Source of the DNA: Methanobacterium sp. Maddingley MBC34
Lineage (GTDB): Archaea; Methanobacteriota; Methanobacteria; Methanobacteriales; Methanobacteriaceae
Direction: 5' to 3'
Assembly: GCA_000309865.1 (NCBI GenBank)
Contig: AMGN01000090.1
Span: 1 to 64,000 of the forward strand
Length of the DNA stretch: 64,000 bases
How positions within the stretch are numbered: position 1 is the first letter of the stretch; the number at the start of each line of letters is the position of its first letter. A model generated the notes under the pieces. The model made no database searches. It was not told where the DNA came from and was given only the letters and a program-made list of their open reading frames with translations. Shown here in pieces: positions 8,786 through 17,534 of this stretch. A program made the position numbers and the translations under genes.

Positions 8786-9565
8786 TTGATAAAAGTTGAA
8801 AAAGATTTATACCCTTTGGTTGAAGACTACTTAATTAAAAATAAGTTTTGTTTTGACGAATATGTGGGTAATGAGCTTTATATGGGTTCGGAACGTCAAA
8901 TGAGAGCTGATGTTTTTGGGATATCAAAAGAAAATGATGAAAAGATCATTTATCTTTTGGAAGGCAAGCACTACTTAAAAGGAAGAGGAAACTTCAGTAA
9001 AGTCCTTTGTGAAGCTATTCCACTTTTAGAATTTGCTGATTATGTTTACATATTTGGAATTTCAAAAGAAGAAGATTTTCAATCAGTAAATAAAAAATAT
9101 TATGAAATATGCCAGTTATTGGGAATAGGTATCATCCTTTTAGATGGAAATGGTAATATTGATGAGATATTAAATCCTAGAAAGAATTCTGTTGAAAATT
9201 TAGATAAAAAAGAAATAATATTTAGGATTTTTAATAGAAAGGTTGAAAGATCTCCTATTTCTCATATTATTTTTCAATCCGCGTTTGAATATATTAAATT
9301 AAATGAATTAGATAATTGTGCTCAATTTATAGAAGTTTACAATGCATTATTTTCAAAAGAAGATTATAAAGATAGATTGAGAGAAGTTTTAAGTAATAAA
9401 CACGCTCTTGATGAAACTGGTATGAGAAAAGCTTTTCAAAATGAATTTGGAAATTCACAATCGGTTAAAATTCGAAGAATGAATAGAATATTAGATGATT
9501 ATATTTGTATTACTCAAAAAGGTTTAAAGAACGTTAAAAAACCAGTATTATTAGATAACTTGTGA
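8786..9565 (+). CDS. PD-(D/E)XK nuclease-like protein
   Basis: The 259-residue protein has RADVFG (Asp 42) followed by the strand IIYLLEGKH (Glu 59, Lys 61), the D...ExK signature of the PD-(D/E)XK fold. The C-terminal half is helical and basic, with no known domain. The start is a TTG with AGGGTGAT about seven bases upstream. It lies 35 bases after the GHKL gene and 9 bases before the GmrSD-like gene, so it belongs to the same operon. It is the candidate nuclease working with the GHKL ATPase; that partnership is inferred. Confidence 0.62.
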   Translation: MIKVEKDLYPLVEDYLIKNKFCFDEYVGNELYMGSERQMRADVFGISKENDEKIIYLLEGKHYLKGRGNFSKVLCEAIPLLEFADYVYIFGISKEEDFQSVNKKYYEICQLLGIGIILLDGNGNIDEILNPRKNSVENLDKKEIIFRIFNRKVERSPISHIIFQSAFEYIKLNELDNCAQFIEVYNALFSKEDYKDRLREVLSNKHALDETGMRKAFQNEFGNSQSVKIRRMNRILDDYICITQKGLKNVKKPVLLDNL

Positions 9566-9574
9566 GGGAATCAA

Positions 9575-11185
9575 ATGTCATTTGAAGTAAAAAAGTTAAA
9601 ATCAAATCCCGGCCCTATGGATTACGACGAGTTAATTCATGATATTAATAAAGGTACTTTAAAAATACCTGATTTCCAACGTAATGTTGTATGGAAGCTA
9701 GAACAAACCATTGAGCTTTTGGATAGTATTGCAAAAGGATTTCCCGTTGGGACTTTTATTTTTTGGGAAACAAATGAAGTTATGAAATCTCATCGAGAAA
9801 TAGGGAACCTTGAGCTTACTGAGGTTCCTGAAGGTCATTTTGTTAATTATATTCTCGACGGGCAACAAAGAATAACTTCCCTATATGCATGTCTTAATAA
9901 AGCTGAGATCAATGGAAAAAAGTATTCAGTATATTGTGATCTTGATGCTAGTTTTGAGGTGGATTTATTTCATGATAAAGATATTGAACCTTTAGAACCT
10001 TACCGTTTTATCAATATTGCTGATATTCTTGGAGAAGACCATCGCAAGATTTATAATAAACTTACTGATGATAGGCAGCTTCGTTTTGATAGTATAAGAG
10101 ATGCTTTTAGATATTATAAATTTTCAACAATAACCATTAAAGAATGTCCTCTTGATATGGCATGTGAAATTTTTGAACGAATTAATACGACAGGTACAGA
10201 ATTAGACATTTTTGATATAATGGTCGCCAAAACATGGACTTATGACTTTGATCTTCGAGTGAAATACAAAAATTTTGTGAAAGAACTTCAAAAGAAAGGT
10301 TTTGATGGTATAGGTTCATCTGCAATATTACAATCAGTTTCAGGAATATTAAAAGGAGGAATACATCGGAGAGACATATTATCTATTGGAAGAGAAGAGA
10401 TGAATGAAAATTGGGACCAATGTATTAGGGCCATCCGCCATGCAATTGATTTCATTAGGGATGATATTGGAATAAAAGTATGGAAACTTCTCCCTTATCC
10501 CGTAATTATAGCCCCTATAGCTTATTTTTATTATTATAATGAGTTTAAAAACCCAAACATGGATCAAAGTGAAAATTTAAAAAAATTCTTTTGGGGTGTC
10601 TGTATTTCACGAGCTTATAGTTTAGGGGGTGACACCCAAATAAAACGAGATATAAAATTTATGGATAAAATTTTGGAACATGAAAATCCGCAGTTCGATT
10701 ATCATGTTATTTTAGATAAAGAAACCTTGATTGATTGTAAATTATCTCTTGGAGATGCATTCTGTAAAACTGTTTTATGTTATTTAGCATCGAAACGACC
10801 GCGCAAATTTGAAAACAATGGATTAGTAAACTTAGAAAATAACAATTTAGCGCGTGCGAATAGCAAACATTATCATCATTTCTTCCCTAAAAGTTATTTA
10901 AAAAAAACAGGTCGGGCTGATAACGCAAATTCAGTTGTAAACATTTGTTTAATACCTGCTGATTCAAATCTGAGGATTAGTAATAAAAAACCTTCAGATT
11001 ACTTAAGCGAAATTGAAAATTGTAAAAAACCTGAAAGATGTAACAAAAAATTAATAGAAACTTTACGATCACATCTGATTTGTGATTATGACGATTTTGG
11101 AATATCTGGCGATGATTATGACAAATTTTTAGATGCAAGAGCTCAATTGATATTTGAAGGTTTAATGAAAAGGGTATCTAAATAA
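9575..11185 (+). CDS. DUF262-DUF1524 (GmrSD-type) restriction protein
   Basis: The 536-residue protein has both halves of GmrSD enzymes. The N-terminal DUF262 part shows IPDFQRNVVW (31-40), DGQQRIT (95-101) and FERINTTGTEL (200-210). The C-terminal DUF1524 part shows the HNH-like HHFFP (434-438) with conserved Asn and Lys residues after it (NSVVN, SNKKPSDYL). GmrSD proteins use nucleotides to cleave DNA with modified, often glucosylated, cytosines. The ATG has TGAGGG seven bases upstream, overlapping the stop of the previous gene. It closes the GHKL operon. Confidence 0.9.
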   Translation: MSFEVKKLKSNPGPMDYDELIHDINKGTLKIPDFQRNVVWKLEQTIELLDSIAKGFPVGTFIFWETNEVMKSHREIGNLELTEVPEGHFVNYILDGQQRITSLYACLNKAEINGKKYSVYCDLDASFEVDLFHDKDIEPLEPYRFINIADILGEDHRKIYNKLTDDRQLRFDSIRDAFRYYKFSTITIKECPLDMACEIFERINTTGTELDIFDIMVAKTWTYDFDLRVKYKNFVKELQKKGFDGIGSSAILQSVSGILKGGIHRRDILSIGREEMNENWDQCIRAIRHAIDFIRDDIGIKVWKLLPYPVIIAPIAYFYYYNEFKNPNMDQSENLKKFFWGVCISRAYSLGGDTQIKRDIKFMDKILEHENPQFDYHVILDKETLIDCKLSLGDAFCKTVLCYLASKRPRKFENNGLVNLENNNLARANSKHYHHFFPKSYLKKTGRADNANSVVNICLIPADSNLRISNKKPSDYLSEIENCKKPERCNKKLIETLRSHLICDYDDFGISGDDYDKFLDARAQLIFEGLMKRVSK

Positions 11186-11299
11186 CTAATCGATATGAAA
11201 TGTCAATAAATTGTAGAGATCTAAATAAATAAACTGTTTAATGAACTAAATTTATGATTGAATTGATATAACCGTTAACTTAAATTATTCACAGTATTT

Positions 11300-13720
11300 T
11301 TATAAATTTTTTAATTTATTTTTTTTAATCAAATTCCAGTTAATGGTTCCACAATCGCATCTAACAATTGCTGTTTTTTTCTCCTTCTTGACTAAATACA
11401 TCATACCTTCACATTTTTCGCATTCAAAAACAGAGAATAAATCATGAAAAGCACGGACAACCTCTTTAAAATCATCTGCTAGATAATCTGTGCCAGGATT
11501 AAAATGAACGTTAAAGTTAATAATCGGTTCTTCCTGTTCAAATTTGTTGAATATTTCACCTGAATTCTTTTTTAATTCTTTTAATCGCCATCTTTCTTCG
11601 GTATTTTTCCAAGAATTTGCAGAATCTATCGCTGTACTTAAAAGATTATTGTATTCGTATTGAGCAGAATCTTTTAATTCTCCAAAGTCATATTTCCCAT
11701 CATATTTGAATTTAATTTTAGCTTCTAAATTGCCACATACTCTCCTGAAAAATTCTTCTGATCCTCTTCTAAGTTTAGCGGCTGCTGCAGGAACGTCATT
11801 CCTTGTAAGGTCTGCTTCAATAAGGCTCCACATATCAGTTTTAGAATTAACTTGTGGTCCTGCATCGATTTTCCAGTCATATAATTCAATGACTCCCTTA
11901 GAACTTACAACGTTTTCAATCCTTAGTTGACGCGCCCAAATTTGATCATGTGTAGTAATGATAAACTGTTTCTTATCATAAAAATTTAGAAGCAAACGAC
12001 ATATTTGGCGACGATGAGGTGCATCCACACTCATCATAACATCATCCAGGATTATAAGGTCAATATACCCTTCAGTGAGTTCTTCAGCCAGTGCAAGGTA
12101 AAGACAGATCCCCATACTATCCTGATGTCCTTCGCTGTGCAGGGCATGTGGTGGGTGTGTGCCTTCACCATGGAAACTTACCTTAAAGTCAACTCCCGCA
12201 CCTTCTGATGCAATATGTGCATCAAAATCTTCTTCATCATCTCCATGCAGTTGCAGGTATAACTCCACAAAACGATCCTTAATCTTACCATACAAACCAT
12301 CCAGAACCTCATCTCTAGACTCGATGAAAGCATCATGGAGTATTTCCGCATTTATCATGGCTTGATGGGCTGCGGATTGTTTTATCAGGTTTTCCTCATA
12401 ATATTTGAGGTTCTCTTCCAATCGGTTCAGTTTATCCCAGGCAGTTTGCTCCGGGGATGTGGTTTTGTAACATTTTGTTGCCACCGTGAAAATCCGATTG
12501 CCTATTTCTTCCAGACCCTTGGCTGGGGGTAATGGTTTTCCCCTATAATTACCAGTATCAATAGCTTTATCAATCCTTAAAAGATTCTCCTCCCAAACCA
12601 TAATGTGGTAGCTTTCTGTGTCTAATCCTAAGAGGTGACTTGCTTTAATCACTTCTTCAATACTGGATAGCTTATTTTTAACCTGCAAGGATATCTCAGC
12701 AGACAAATCCTTCATCCTTTCCAAGTCTTTTTTGACTCCCTGAAGATCTTCCAGTTTACAGGAGAGATGTTTTTCAAGTTCATCCCCGTCCCAGGGAGTA
12801 TCACATAAGGGGCAGGTATCTCCAGTTAACTTCAAACCCAGCTGGGTTAACAGGAGTCTGTCTTCAGGTTGAGTCTTATCCGATTGTATTTTACTATACA
12901 ACTTTCCATATTCAGATTGCAGGGTTTCAAATTCATCATTAAAATCAGTACTGGGAAGGTTTTCCAGGTCTTTTTCCAGTAATTCAAGATTAAGACTATT
13001 ATCTGAATGGATATCAGGAGATTGAATATCCTTTTTAACCATTGATGAATCAAGGATAAATAATGGTTCACCACCAAGTATCTCCCTATTTTCATTGACA
13101 AAATTAAGAGTTACATCCTCATCAAAAGTATCAATTTGAACTGTGGAATTTATATGGGATTTTGATGTGTTGAGGTTCCCTGAAGAATTTTGAAACTCAT
13201 TCCTTAACTGGTTTCGGACTTTAACCAGTTTCCGTCGGGTGTCATCAACTTCATTAAGTTTCAATAGTTTCTGTATTTCCCTTCCTCTGGTCCCACTGTC
13301 AGAGGTCACATAGTTAAGTATCTCCCGCCGGGTTAGTACGTGTTGTCCACGAAGAGCTAGTTCTTGAACAGGTTCTAACTCAGGAACATACTCTTCATCA
13401 CAGATGAGATTACGGGGTTTATCCATGCTTCGTTTAATCTCTATGGAGTCACCATCTTCTAGTAACTTAACAGTGGCCTTAACCCAGCAATCCGAAGGTT
13501 CTGCCTGGATATGCTTGGCATGGTCTTTGAGTTTTATTCCTTTGGTCCCGGGTCCTTTCATCCGTGACACATCACCAGTTAAAAGAAAGTCAACTGCATC
13601 CACTATGGCACTTTTACCAGAACCATTGGGGCCCGAAATAAGGAAGTTACGACCATTAGGAGAAAGAGATAAGTGCTTAATCCCCCTGAAGTTACAGATT
13701 TCCAGTTCCTGGATCCTCAC
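11300..13720 (-). CDS. SMC/Rad50-like AAA ATPase with zinc hook and zinc ribbon
   Basis: The 806-residue protein starts FRGIKHLSLS and has Walker A GPNGSGKS at 30-37, a Rad50-like CPLC hook near residue 300 within coiled segments, and Walker B LIILDDVMMSVD near 550. At the end, CEKCEG and CDCG (about 765-790) make a zinc ribbon, which Rad50 lacks. Similar ATPases serve phage-defence systems and DNA repair. The start is a GTG that overlaps the stop of the upstream partner stub by GTGA, so it was once translationally coupled. The partner is now truncated, so the ATPase may be orphaned or non-functional. Partial copies lie at 15370-15789 and 16835-16893. Confidence 0.85.
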   Translation of the reverse strand: MRIQELEICNFRGIKHLSLSPNGRNFLISGPNGSGKSAIVDAVDFLLTGDVSRMKGPGTKGIKLKDHAKHIQAEPSDCWVKATVKLLEDGDSIEIKRSMDKPRNLICDEEYVPELEPVQELALRGQHVLTRREILNYVTSDSGTRGREIQKLLKLNEVDDTRRKLVKVRNQLRNEFQNSSGNLNTSKSHINSTVQIDTFDEDVTLNFVNENREILGGEPLFILDSSMVKKDIQSPDIHSDNSLNLELLEKDLENLPSTDFNDEFETLQSEYGKLYSKIQSDKTQPEDRLLLTQLGLKLTGDTCPLCDTPWDGDELEKHLSCKLEDLQGVKKDLERMKDLSAEISLQVKNKLSSIEEVIKASHLLGLDTESYHIMVWEENLLRIDKAIDTGNYRGKPLPPAKGLEEIGNRIFTVATKCYKTTSPEQTAWDKLNRLEENLKYYEENLIKQSAAHQAMINAEILHDAFIESRDEVLDGLYGKIKDRFVELYLQLHGDDEEDFDAHIASEGAGVDFKVSFHGEGTHPPHALHSEGHQDSMGICLYLALAEELTEGYIDLIILDDVMMSVDAPHRRQICRLLLNFYDKKQFIITTHDQIWARQLRIENVVSSKGVIELYDWKIDAGPQVNSKTDMWSLIEADLTRNDVPAAAAKLRRGSEEFFRRVCGNLEAKIKFKYDGKYDFGELKDSAQYEYNNLLSTAIDSANSWKNTEERWRLKELKKNSGEIFNKFEQEEPIINFNVHFNPGTDYLADDFKEVVRAFHDLFSVFECEKCEGMMYLVKKEKKTAIVRCDCGTINWNLIKKNKLKNL

Positions 13721-13953
13721 TGGGAGTCACCCCTTAAAATAGAAATTAATAATTTTTCATTAGTTAAGTTACCTTCAGAATTTAATTTTTGAAGTTTTAA
13801 GATTAATTCAGATTCAAAATCGTCCCCTTTTTCCAGTTTCTGGAAGGTTTCATTCAGGATCTCTTCTAAGATTGATTTAGGAACTTGATTATCCCCTTTA
13901 ATTTTACCAACTTCCCCTCTAAAGAATAATATAAATCTAGCTTTAACTAGTAT
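13717..13953 (-). pseudogene. 3' stub of the ATPase partner gene (copy 1)
   Basis: An open frame of 78 codons without any ATG, GTG or TTG start ends in a TGA that overlaps the ATPase GTG. It encodes a helical peptide (KSILEEILNETFQKLEKG) followed by LISILRGDSQ. It begins right after an in-frame stop at 13954. The same C-terminal peptide occurs at 15786-16023 and 17150-17312. It is therefore the conserved end of a small subunit encoded upstream of the ATPase, with its 5' part deleted. Its function is unknown. Confidence 0.65.
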
Positions 13954-13963
13954 TCATATTTTT
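13804..13963. repeat. 160-bp direct repeat, copy 1
   Basis: This segment is repeated at 15873-16033 with one inserted base and one substitution, and both copies lose homology at the same point (after TATTCATATTTTT). The near identity contrasts with the diverged flanks, which points to recent duplication or gene conversion. Confidence 0.85.
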
Positions 13964-14093
13964 GGATTGAATGATTCTGTTACCTTGTTGTGTATTCACT
14001 TCATAAAAAATTCACAACCGTTACGGATTTTTGTAAGTCAGACTAATTTACAATGAAAGGTGAGTAATTTATTGTATCTGAAATTTTGGATAG

Positions 14094-14326
14094 TTCAATG
14101 AACTTAAGGAGTTAGTAAACCCTGATGATTTAGATGACCTTCCTGGGGCATCAGATTGGGTAATAAAAATTGGAAAAAAATATAAAGAAATTAATGTAAC
14201 GCTTGAAACACTCCAACTATCTTTTTAGAAATACTTGAAGACATGTTAACGGCTCTTGTAAACTTGTTAGTTGAAAAGGGATTAATTACTCAAAAGGAAT
14301 ACGAATCCAAGGTCAAGGAAGATTAG
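14094..14326 (+). pseudogene. Frameshifted small hypothetical gene
   Basis: Two frames join across one shift near 14226. The first encodes a segment with NPDDLDDLPGASDWVIKIG and the second encodes LVNLLVEKGLITQKEYES, ending at TAG 14324. No start codon is visible, and an in-frame TAG sits immediately before 14094. The second half resembles a helical C-terminal tail. The family is not recognised. Confidence 0.4.
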
Positions 14327-14452
14327 AAGGTGTTGAAGGTTTAACACAATACTGAAGAATTAGAAAAATAGGATAATTTAATATCAATAAAATCAGTAAT
14401 ATTAATAACAATTCTTAGTTTATATTTGTGGGAATTAATTGGGGTATTAATA

Positions 14453-15275
14453 ATGACGGGAAAAAATGCAATTAAACTTTTTGAGGATAATAAAATTAGG
14501 ACTTTTTGGGATGAAAACGAAGAAGAATGGTTCTTTTCGATTATCGATGTTATAGCAGTGTTAACGGATAGTAAAAACCCCAGAAGATATTGGAGTGATT
14601 TGAAAAATAAAATGAAATCTGAAGAGGGTAGTGAACTGTACGAAAATATCGTACAGTTGAAAATGCCTGCTGCTGATGGTAAAATGCGATTAACTGACGT
14701 AGCTAGCACCAAACAATTATTAAGGTTAATTTAATCCATACCTTCACCTAAAGCTGAACCTTTTAAATTATGGCTAGCTGAAGTAGGTAAAGAAAGGCTT
14801 GATGAAATAGATGACCCCGAACTAACAATAGAAAGAGCTATGAACACTTATAAAGCTAAAGGTTATTCAGATGACTGGATTAACCAAAGATTAAAATCAA
14901 TTGAGATGCGAAAAGAATTAACTGATGAATGGCAGAGATGTGGTGTGAATGAAGGCAGTGAATATGCTTTTTTTAACTAGAAATCACCAACGCATGGTCT
15001 GAGATGGATACTAAACAATATAAGAAATTTAAAGGATTAAAAAAAGAGATAATATGAGTAATCTTGAACTAATTTTAACTATGTTAGGTGAGGCATCGAC
15101 CACAGAGATATCTAAAAATGTTGATCCAAATGGATTTGAAGAAAGTAAAGATATCGCCCAACGTGGAGGAAAGGTTGCAGGAGAGGCTAGAAAGAATATA
15201 GAAAAAGAATCTGGTCGACCAGTTATAACAAAGCGTAACGCTAAAACTCCAGAGCTTCTAGATGATAAAAATTAA
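14453..15275 (+). pseudogene. BRO-N domain protein, broken
   Basis: The first 94 codons encode a BRO-N domain (AIKLFEDNKIRTFWDENEEE, then FFSIIDVIAVLTDS). The frame then meets TAA at 14732-14734 where a Gln codon (CAA) is expected, and the same frame continues with SIPSPKAEPFKLWLAEVGKE to a TAG at 14978. Two further frameshifts lead to the last 73 codons (TMLGEASTTEI, RGGKVAGEARK), which end at 15275. Intact relatives of about 280 residues are antirepressor-like proteins of phages and mobile elements. It has at least three lesions. The ATG at 14453 follows a GGGGT site. Confidence 0.8.
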
Positions 15276-15369
15276 GTTTTATTCATATTTATTTATCTAA
15301 TATTTTAATTTTGTTTTATAAATGAAATAGTCTTTATTTAAAAATATACCACATTAAGTTAACAGAATC

Positions 15370-15789
15370 TCAGAGGTGACATAGTTAAGTATCTCCCGCC
15401 GGGTTAAGACATGCTGCCCCCGACTGGCCAGCTCCTCAAAGGTTTCAAAACTTCAACATACTCCTCATCACAAACCAGATCCTTGGGTTTATCCATACTG
15501 CGTTGAATCTCAATTAACTTCTCAACATTACTAAGTTTAATTAAGGCCCTAACCCAGCAGTCTCCAGCATCAGCATTGATATGAGGTGCATGGTCTTTAA
15601 GTTTGATTCCACTGGTACCGGGACCCATCATCCTGGACACCTGACCAGTAAAGATAAGTCCACTGCATCCTGGTAGCACTCATACCCGAACCATTGGGAC
15701 CAGAAATCAGGAAATTACGACCTCTAGGAGATAGTTCCAGGTGTTTTATTCCCCGGAAGTTACTAAATTTCCAGTTCATGGATCCTCAC
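15370..15789 (-). pseudogene. Decayed N-terminus of the SMC-like ATPase (copy 2)
   Basis: This region matches the first 140 codons of the ATPase at 11300-13720, from the GTG at 15789 on. It has an extra base after codon 8, the Walker A lysine is replaced (GPNGSGMS), and further indels lie near 15460 and 15670. The homology stops at about 15370. It cannot make a working ATPase. The match to the intact gene is plain in both DNA and protein. Confidence 0.85.
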
Positions 15790-16023
15790 TGGGAGCCACC
15801 TCTTAAAATAGAAATCAAATGTTTTTCATCTTGGAGTGATCTTTCACTAGCAAACTTACGGAGTTCAAATAGTAATTCAGATTCAAAATCGTCCCCTTTT
15901 TCCAGTTTCTCAGAAGGTTTCATTCAGGATCTCTTCTAAGATTGATTTAGGAACTTGATTATCCCCTTTAATTTTACCAACTTCCCCTCTAAAGAATAAT
16001 ATAAATCTAGCTTTAACTAGTAT
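15786..16023 (-). pseudogene. 3' stub of the ATPase partner gene (copy 2)
   Basis: This is the second copy of the partner's C-terminal coding segment, again ending in TGA overlapping a GTG. One extra base near 15912 breaks the frame. The left part (15786-15870) resembles copy 3 at 17150, while 15873-16033 is almost identical to copy 1. It is therefore a mosaic of the other two. Confidence 0.7.
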
Positions 16024-16033
16024 TCATATTTTT
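15873..16033. repeat. 161-bp direct repeat, copy 2
   Basis: This pairs with 13804-13963. The only differences are one inserted base and one substitution around 15911-15914. The two copies bracket the BRO-N pseudogene and the decayed ATPase fragment. Confidence 0.85.
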
Positions 16034-16165
16034 TGATTAAGAATATGTTAGGGGTATTTGAATTATTGATCTGAAAAATTTAGGACAAATATATATGATA
16101 TTTATATAGAAAAGTAATATTATTCGGATAAGTCGAAGATTAAATCATGAAAAAAAGGAAATTCC

Positions 16166-16615
16166 ATGAGAGTGAAAGCCACCCATTTCATTGATACGTC
16201 TATTTTAGCCAGTGTAGCACTTGAAGATCATTATGAAACGGAATGCTTAAGATATCTTAAACGAGTTCCCAAAATATACAAGGGGAATATAAGTCTTTTA
16301 GTCCTGGGGGAGCTTTACCTATCTCTTTTTGAAAATATAAATGATAACATCAAAAGAACTGGAGCTTTTCAAAATATAAATGGTGTAATTGATCATTTAA
16401 ATTTAGGATTTGTGACTTTGAAGCTACCCTATTATCTATCCTGCATAGAAAAGATAAAAAAAGCAGATTCTAGATTAGGAATAACCGATTCGAAACTATT
16501 AGCAGAAGCCCTAGGTGATGATTGCAATGCATTCATAACCATTGATGAACAAATCCTGAAAAGTAGTAAACTAAATGATTTAATAAAAACAATACATCCG
16601 GCTGATATGGTTTAA
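16166..16615 (+). CDS. PIN-domain ribonuclease, VapC-like toxin
   Basis: The 149-residue protein begins ATHFIDTSILA (first PIN aspartate), has LVLGELYLSL with the conserved Glu near 60, and GITDSKLLAEAL plus FITIDEQI with the later acidic residues near 112 and 131. This is the PIN order, and VapC-type PIN proteins cut tRNA or rRNA. No antitoxin gene lies upstream on the same strand. A small VapB-like frame faces it and overlaps its 3' end. The ATG lies 14 bases after AAAAAAGG with only a weak ribosome site. Confidence 0.78.
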   Translation: MRVKATHFIDTSILASVALEDHYETECLRYLKRVPKIYKGNISLLVLGELYLSLFENINDNIKRTGAFQNINGVIDHLNLGFVTLKLPYYLSCIEKIKKADSRLGITDSKLLAEALGDDCNAFITIDEQILKSSKLNDLIKTIHPADMV

Positions 16616-16752
16616 GATTTATCCATCTTTTCCCTTTGGGCTCGTATAATCTCAGCAGCGGTTTTACCCCTGGCTTCAGGGATAAGATCTTCTTGTCTAA
16701 TCCGATGTTTGAGACCGAATTCTTTCCTGAGCTTTTTAGTTTCAGCATCCAT
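16612..16752 (-). CDS. Possible antitoxin-like peptide (46 aa)
   Basis: From the ATG at 16752 the frame encodes a 46-residue charged peptide ending EARGKTAAEIIRAQREKMDK, which resembles the tail of short antitoxins. Its stop overlaps the PIN gene's stop in the shared bases TTAA, a tail-to-tail layout that is unusual for VapBC. The frame also extends upstream into ATPase remnants, so the longer version is not credible. It may be a real antitoxin, or a fragment left next to the toxin. Confidence 0.4.
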   Translation of the reverse strand: MDAETKKLRKEFGLKHRIRQEDLIPEARGKTAAEIIRAQREKMDKS

Positions 16753-16834
16753 ACTAAACTTTATGATCTTTTTAACATATAATGTTAGTCCACAGGCATT
16801 TTCATCCAAGCATTGGGCCGCGAAAATAAACGTC

Positions 16835-16893
16835 TGACGCAAGATGTGCATCAAACTGTTCCTCATCACTTCCATGCAGGTTTATAGTTCGTC
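16835..16893 (-). pseudogene. Internal fragment of the SMC-like ATPase
   Basis: The minus strand encodes HGSDEEQFDAHLAS, matching HGDDEEDFDAHIAS in the middle of the ATPase (DNA near 12205-12265). Flanking sequence does not match. It is a short relic of another ATPase copy. Confidence 0.65.
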
Positions 16894-16964
16894 TCATTAC
16901 GACAGATCATATTAAAATTTTTTTAATCAAATTCTTTAACCGCCAAAATGTCGGGAATAAATGA

Positions 16965-17099
16965 TCAAATACACTTCTCATAATGAATATTTTTTGAACC
17001 ACCCACTTTAACTAAAAATCCTTTACTAATTAAAAGTTTCAAATCCCTTTGAAGAGTTCTTTTACTAATCCCTGGAACAATCTTAGAATACTCATGAAC
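16965..17099 (-). pseudogene. Winged-helix C-terminal fragment
   Basis: The frame encodes EYSKIVPGISKRTLQRDLKL followed by a GFLVKVGGSKNIHYE wing, which is the winged helix found at the end of Fic and AlbA-type regulators. It has no start codon and no upstream domain. It ends at TGA 16965. Confidence 0.5.
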
Positions 17100-17149
17100 T
17101 TAACCTTACCTTTCTTCATTACATTATTAAATTTCTAGTTCCTGTATCC

Positions 17150-17312
17150 TCACTTGGAGACACCTCTTAAAATAGAAATCAAATGTTTTTCATCTTGGAG
17201 TGATCCTTCACAAGCAAGCTTACGGAGTTCAAATAATAATTCAGATTTATAATCTTCCCCTTTTTCCAGTTTCTGGAAGATTTCATTCAGGATCTCTTCT
17301 AAGATTGATTTA
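17150..17312 (-). pseudogene. 3' stub of ATPase partner plus seven ATPase codons (copy 3)
   Basis: This is the third copy of the partner/ATPase junction. The partner tail (LISILRGVSK) ends in TGA overlapping GTG 17153, from which only VRIQELEI can be read before a TAA. Upstream, homology fades after about 17312. It is closest to copy 2 in its left half. Confidence 0.65.
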
Positions 17313-17436
17313 CGAATTCTGAAAACTTTCTATTTTATTGAAACTGAGACCATCTTTTTTTAAAAAAAATACATTATTATTTAAAAAAATACAATTTATT
17401 ATACTAGCTCAGAGGAAGTTTATTTCCGTTTAACTA

Positions 17437-17487
17437 GTATATATTATAGTATATACAATAATGACATGTATCAGTATTATTGATACA
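17437..17487 (+). promoter_or_regulatory. TATA region and dyad before PQQ surface protein
   Basis: A TATA-rich block at 17437-17457 is followed by a perfect 7-bp dyad, TGTATCA (17467-17473) and TGATACA (17481-17487), about where transcription should start for an archaeal promoter. The dyad could be an operator or a leader hairpin. The binding protein is unknown. Confidence 0.45.
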
Positions 17488-17534
17488 ATAACTAAATTTT
17501 AAAAGGGAATCAAGCATAAAGGAGGTGAAAATAC

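Noticed and set aside
12005..12532. Three plus-strand frames within the ATPase gene
   Set aside because: They are antisense shadows of the conserved C-terminal ATPase domain, with Cys/Ser-rich nonsense peptides.
14341..14712. 123-codon minus-strand frame
   Set aside because: It is antisense to the BRO-N pseudogene, whose sense strand has clear domain identity.
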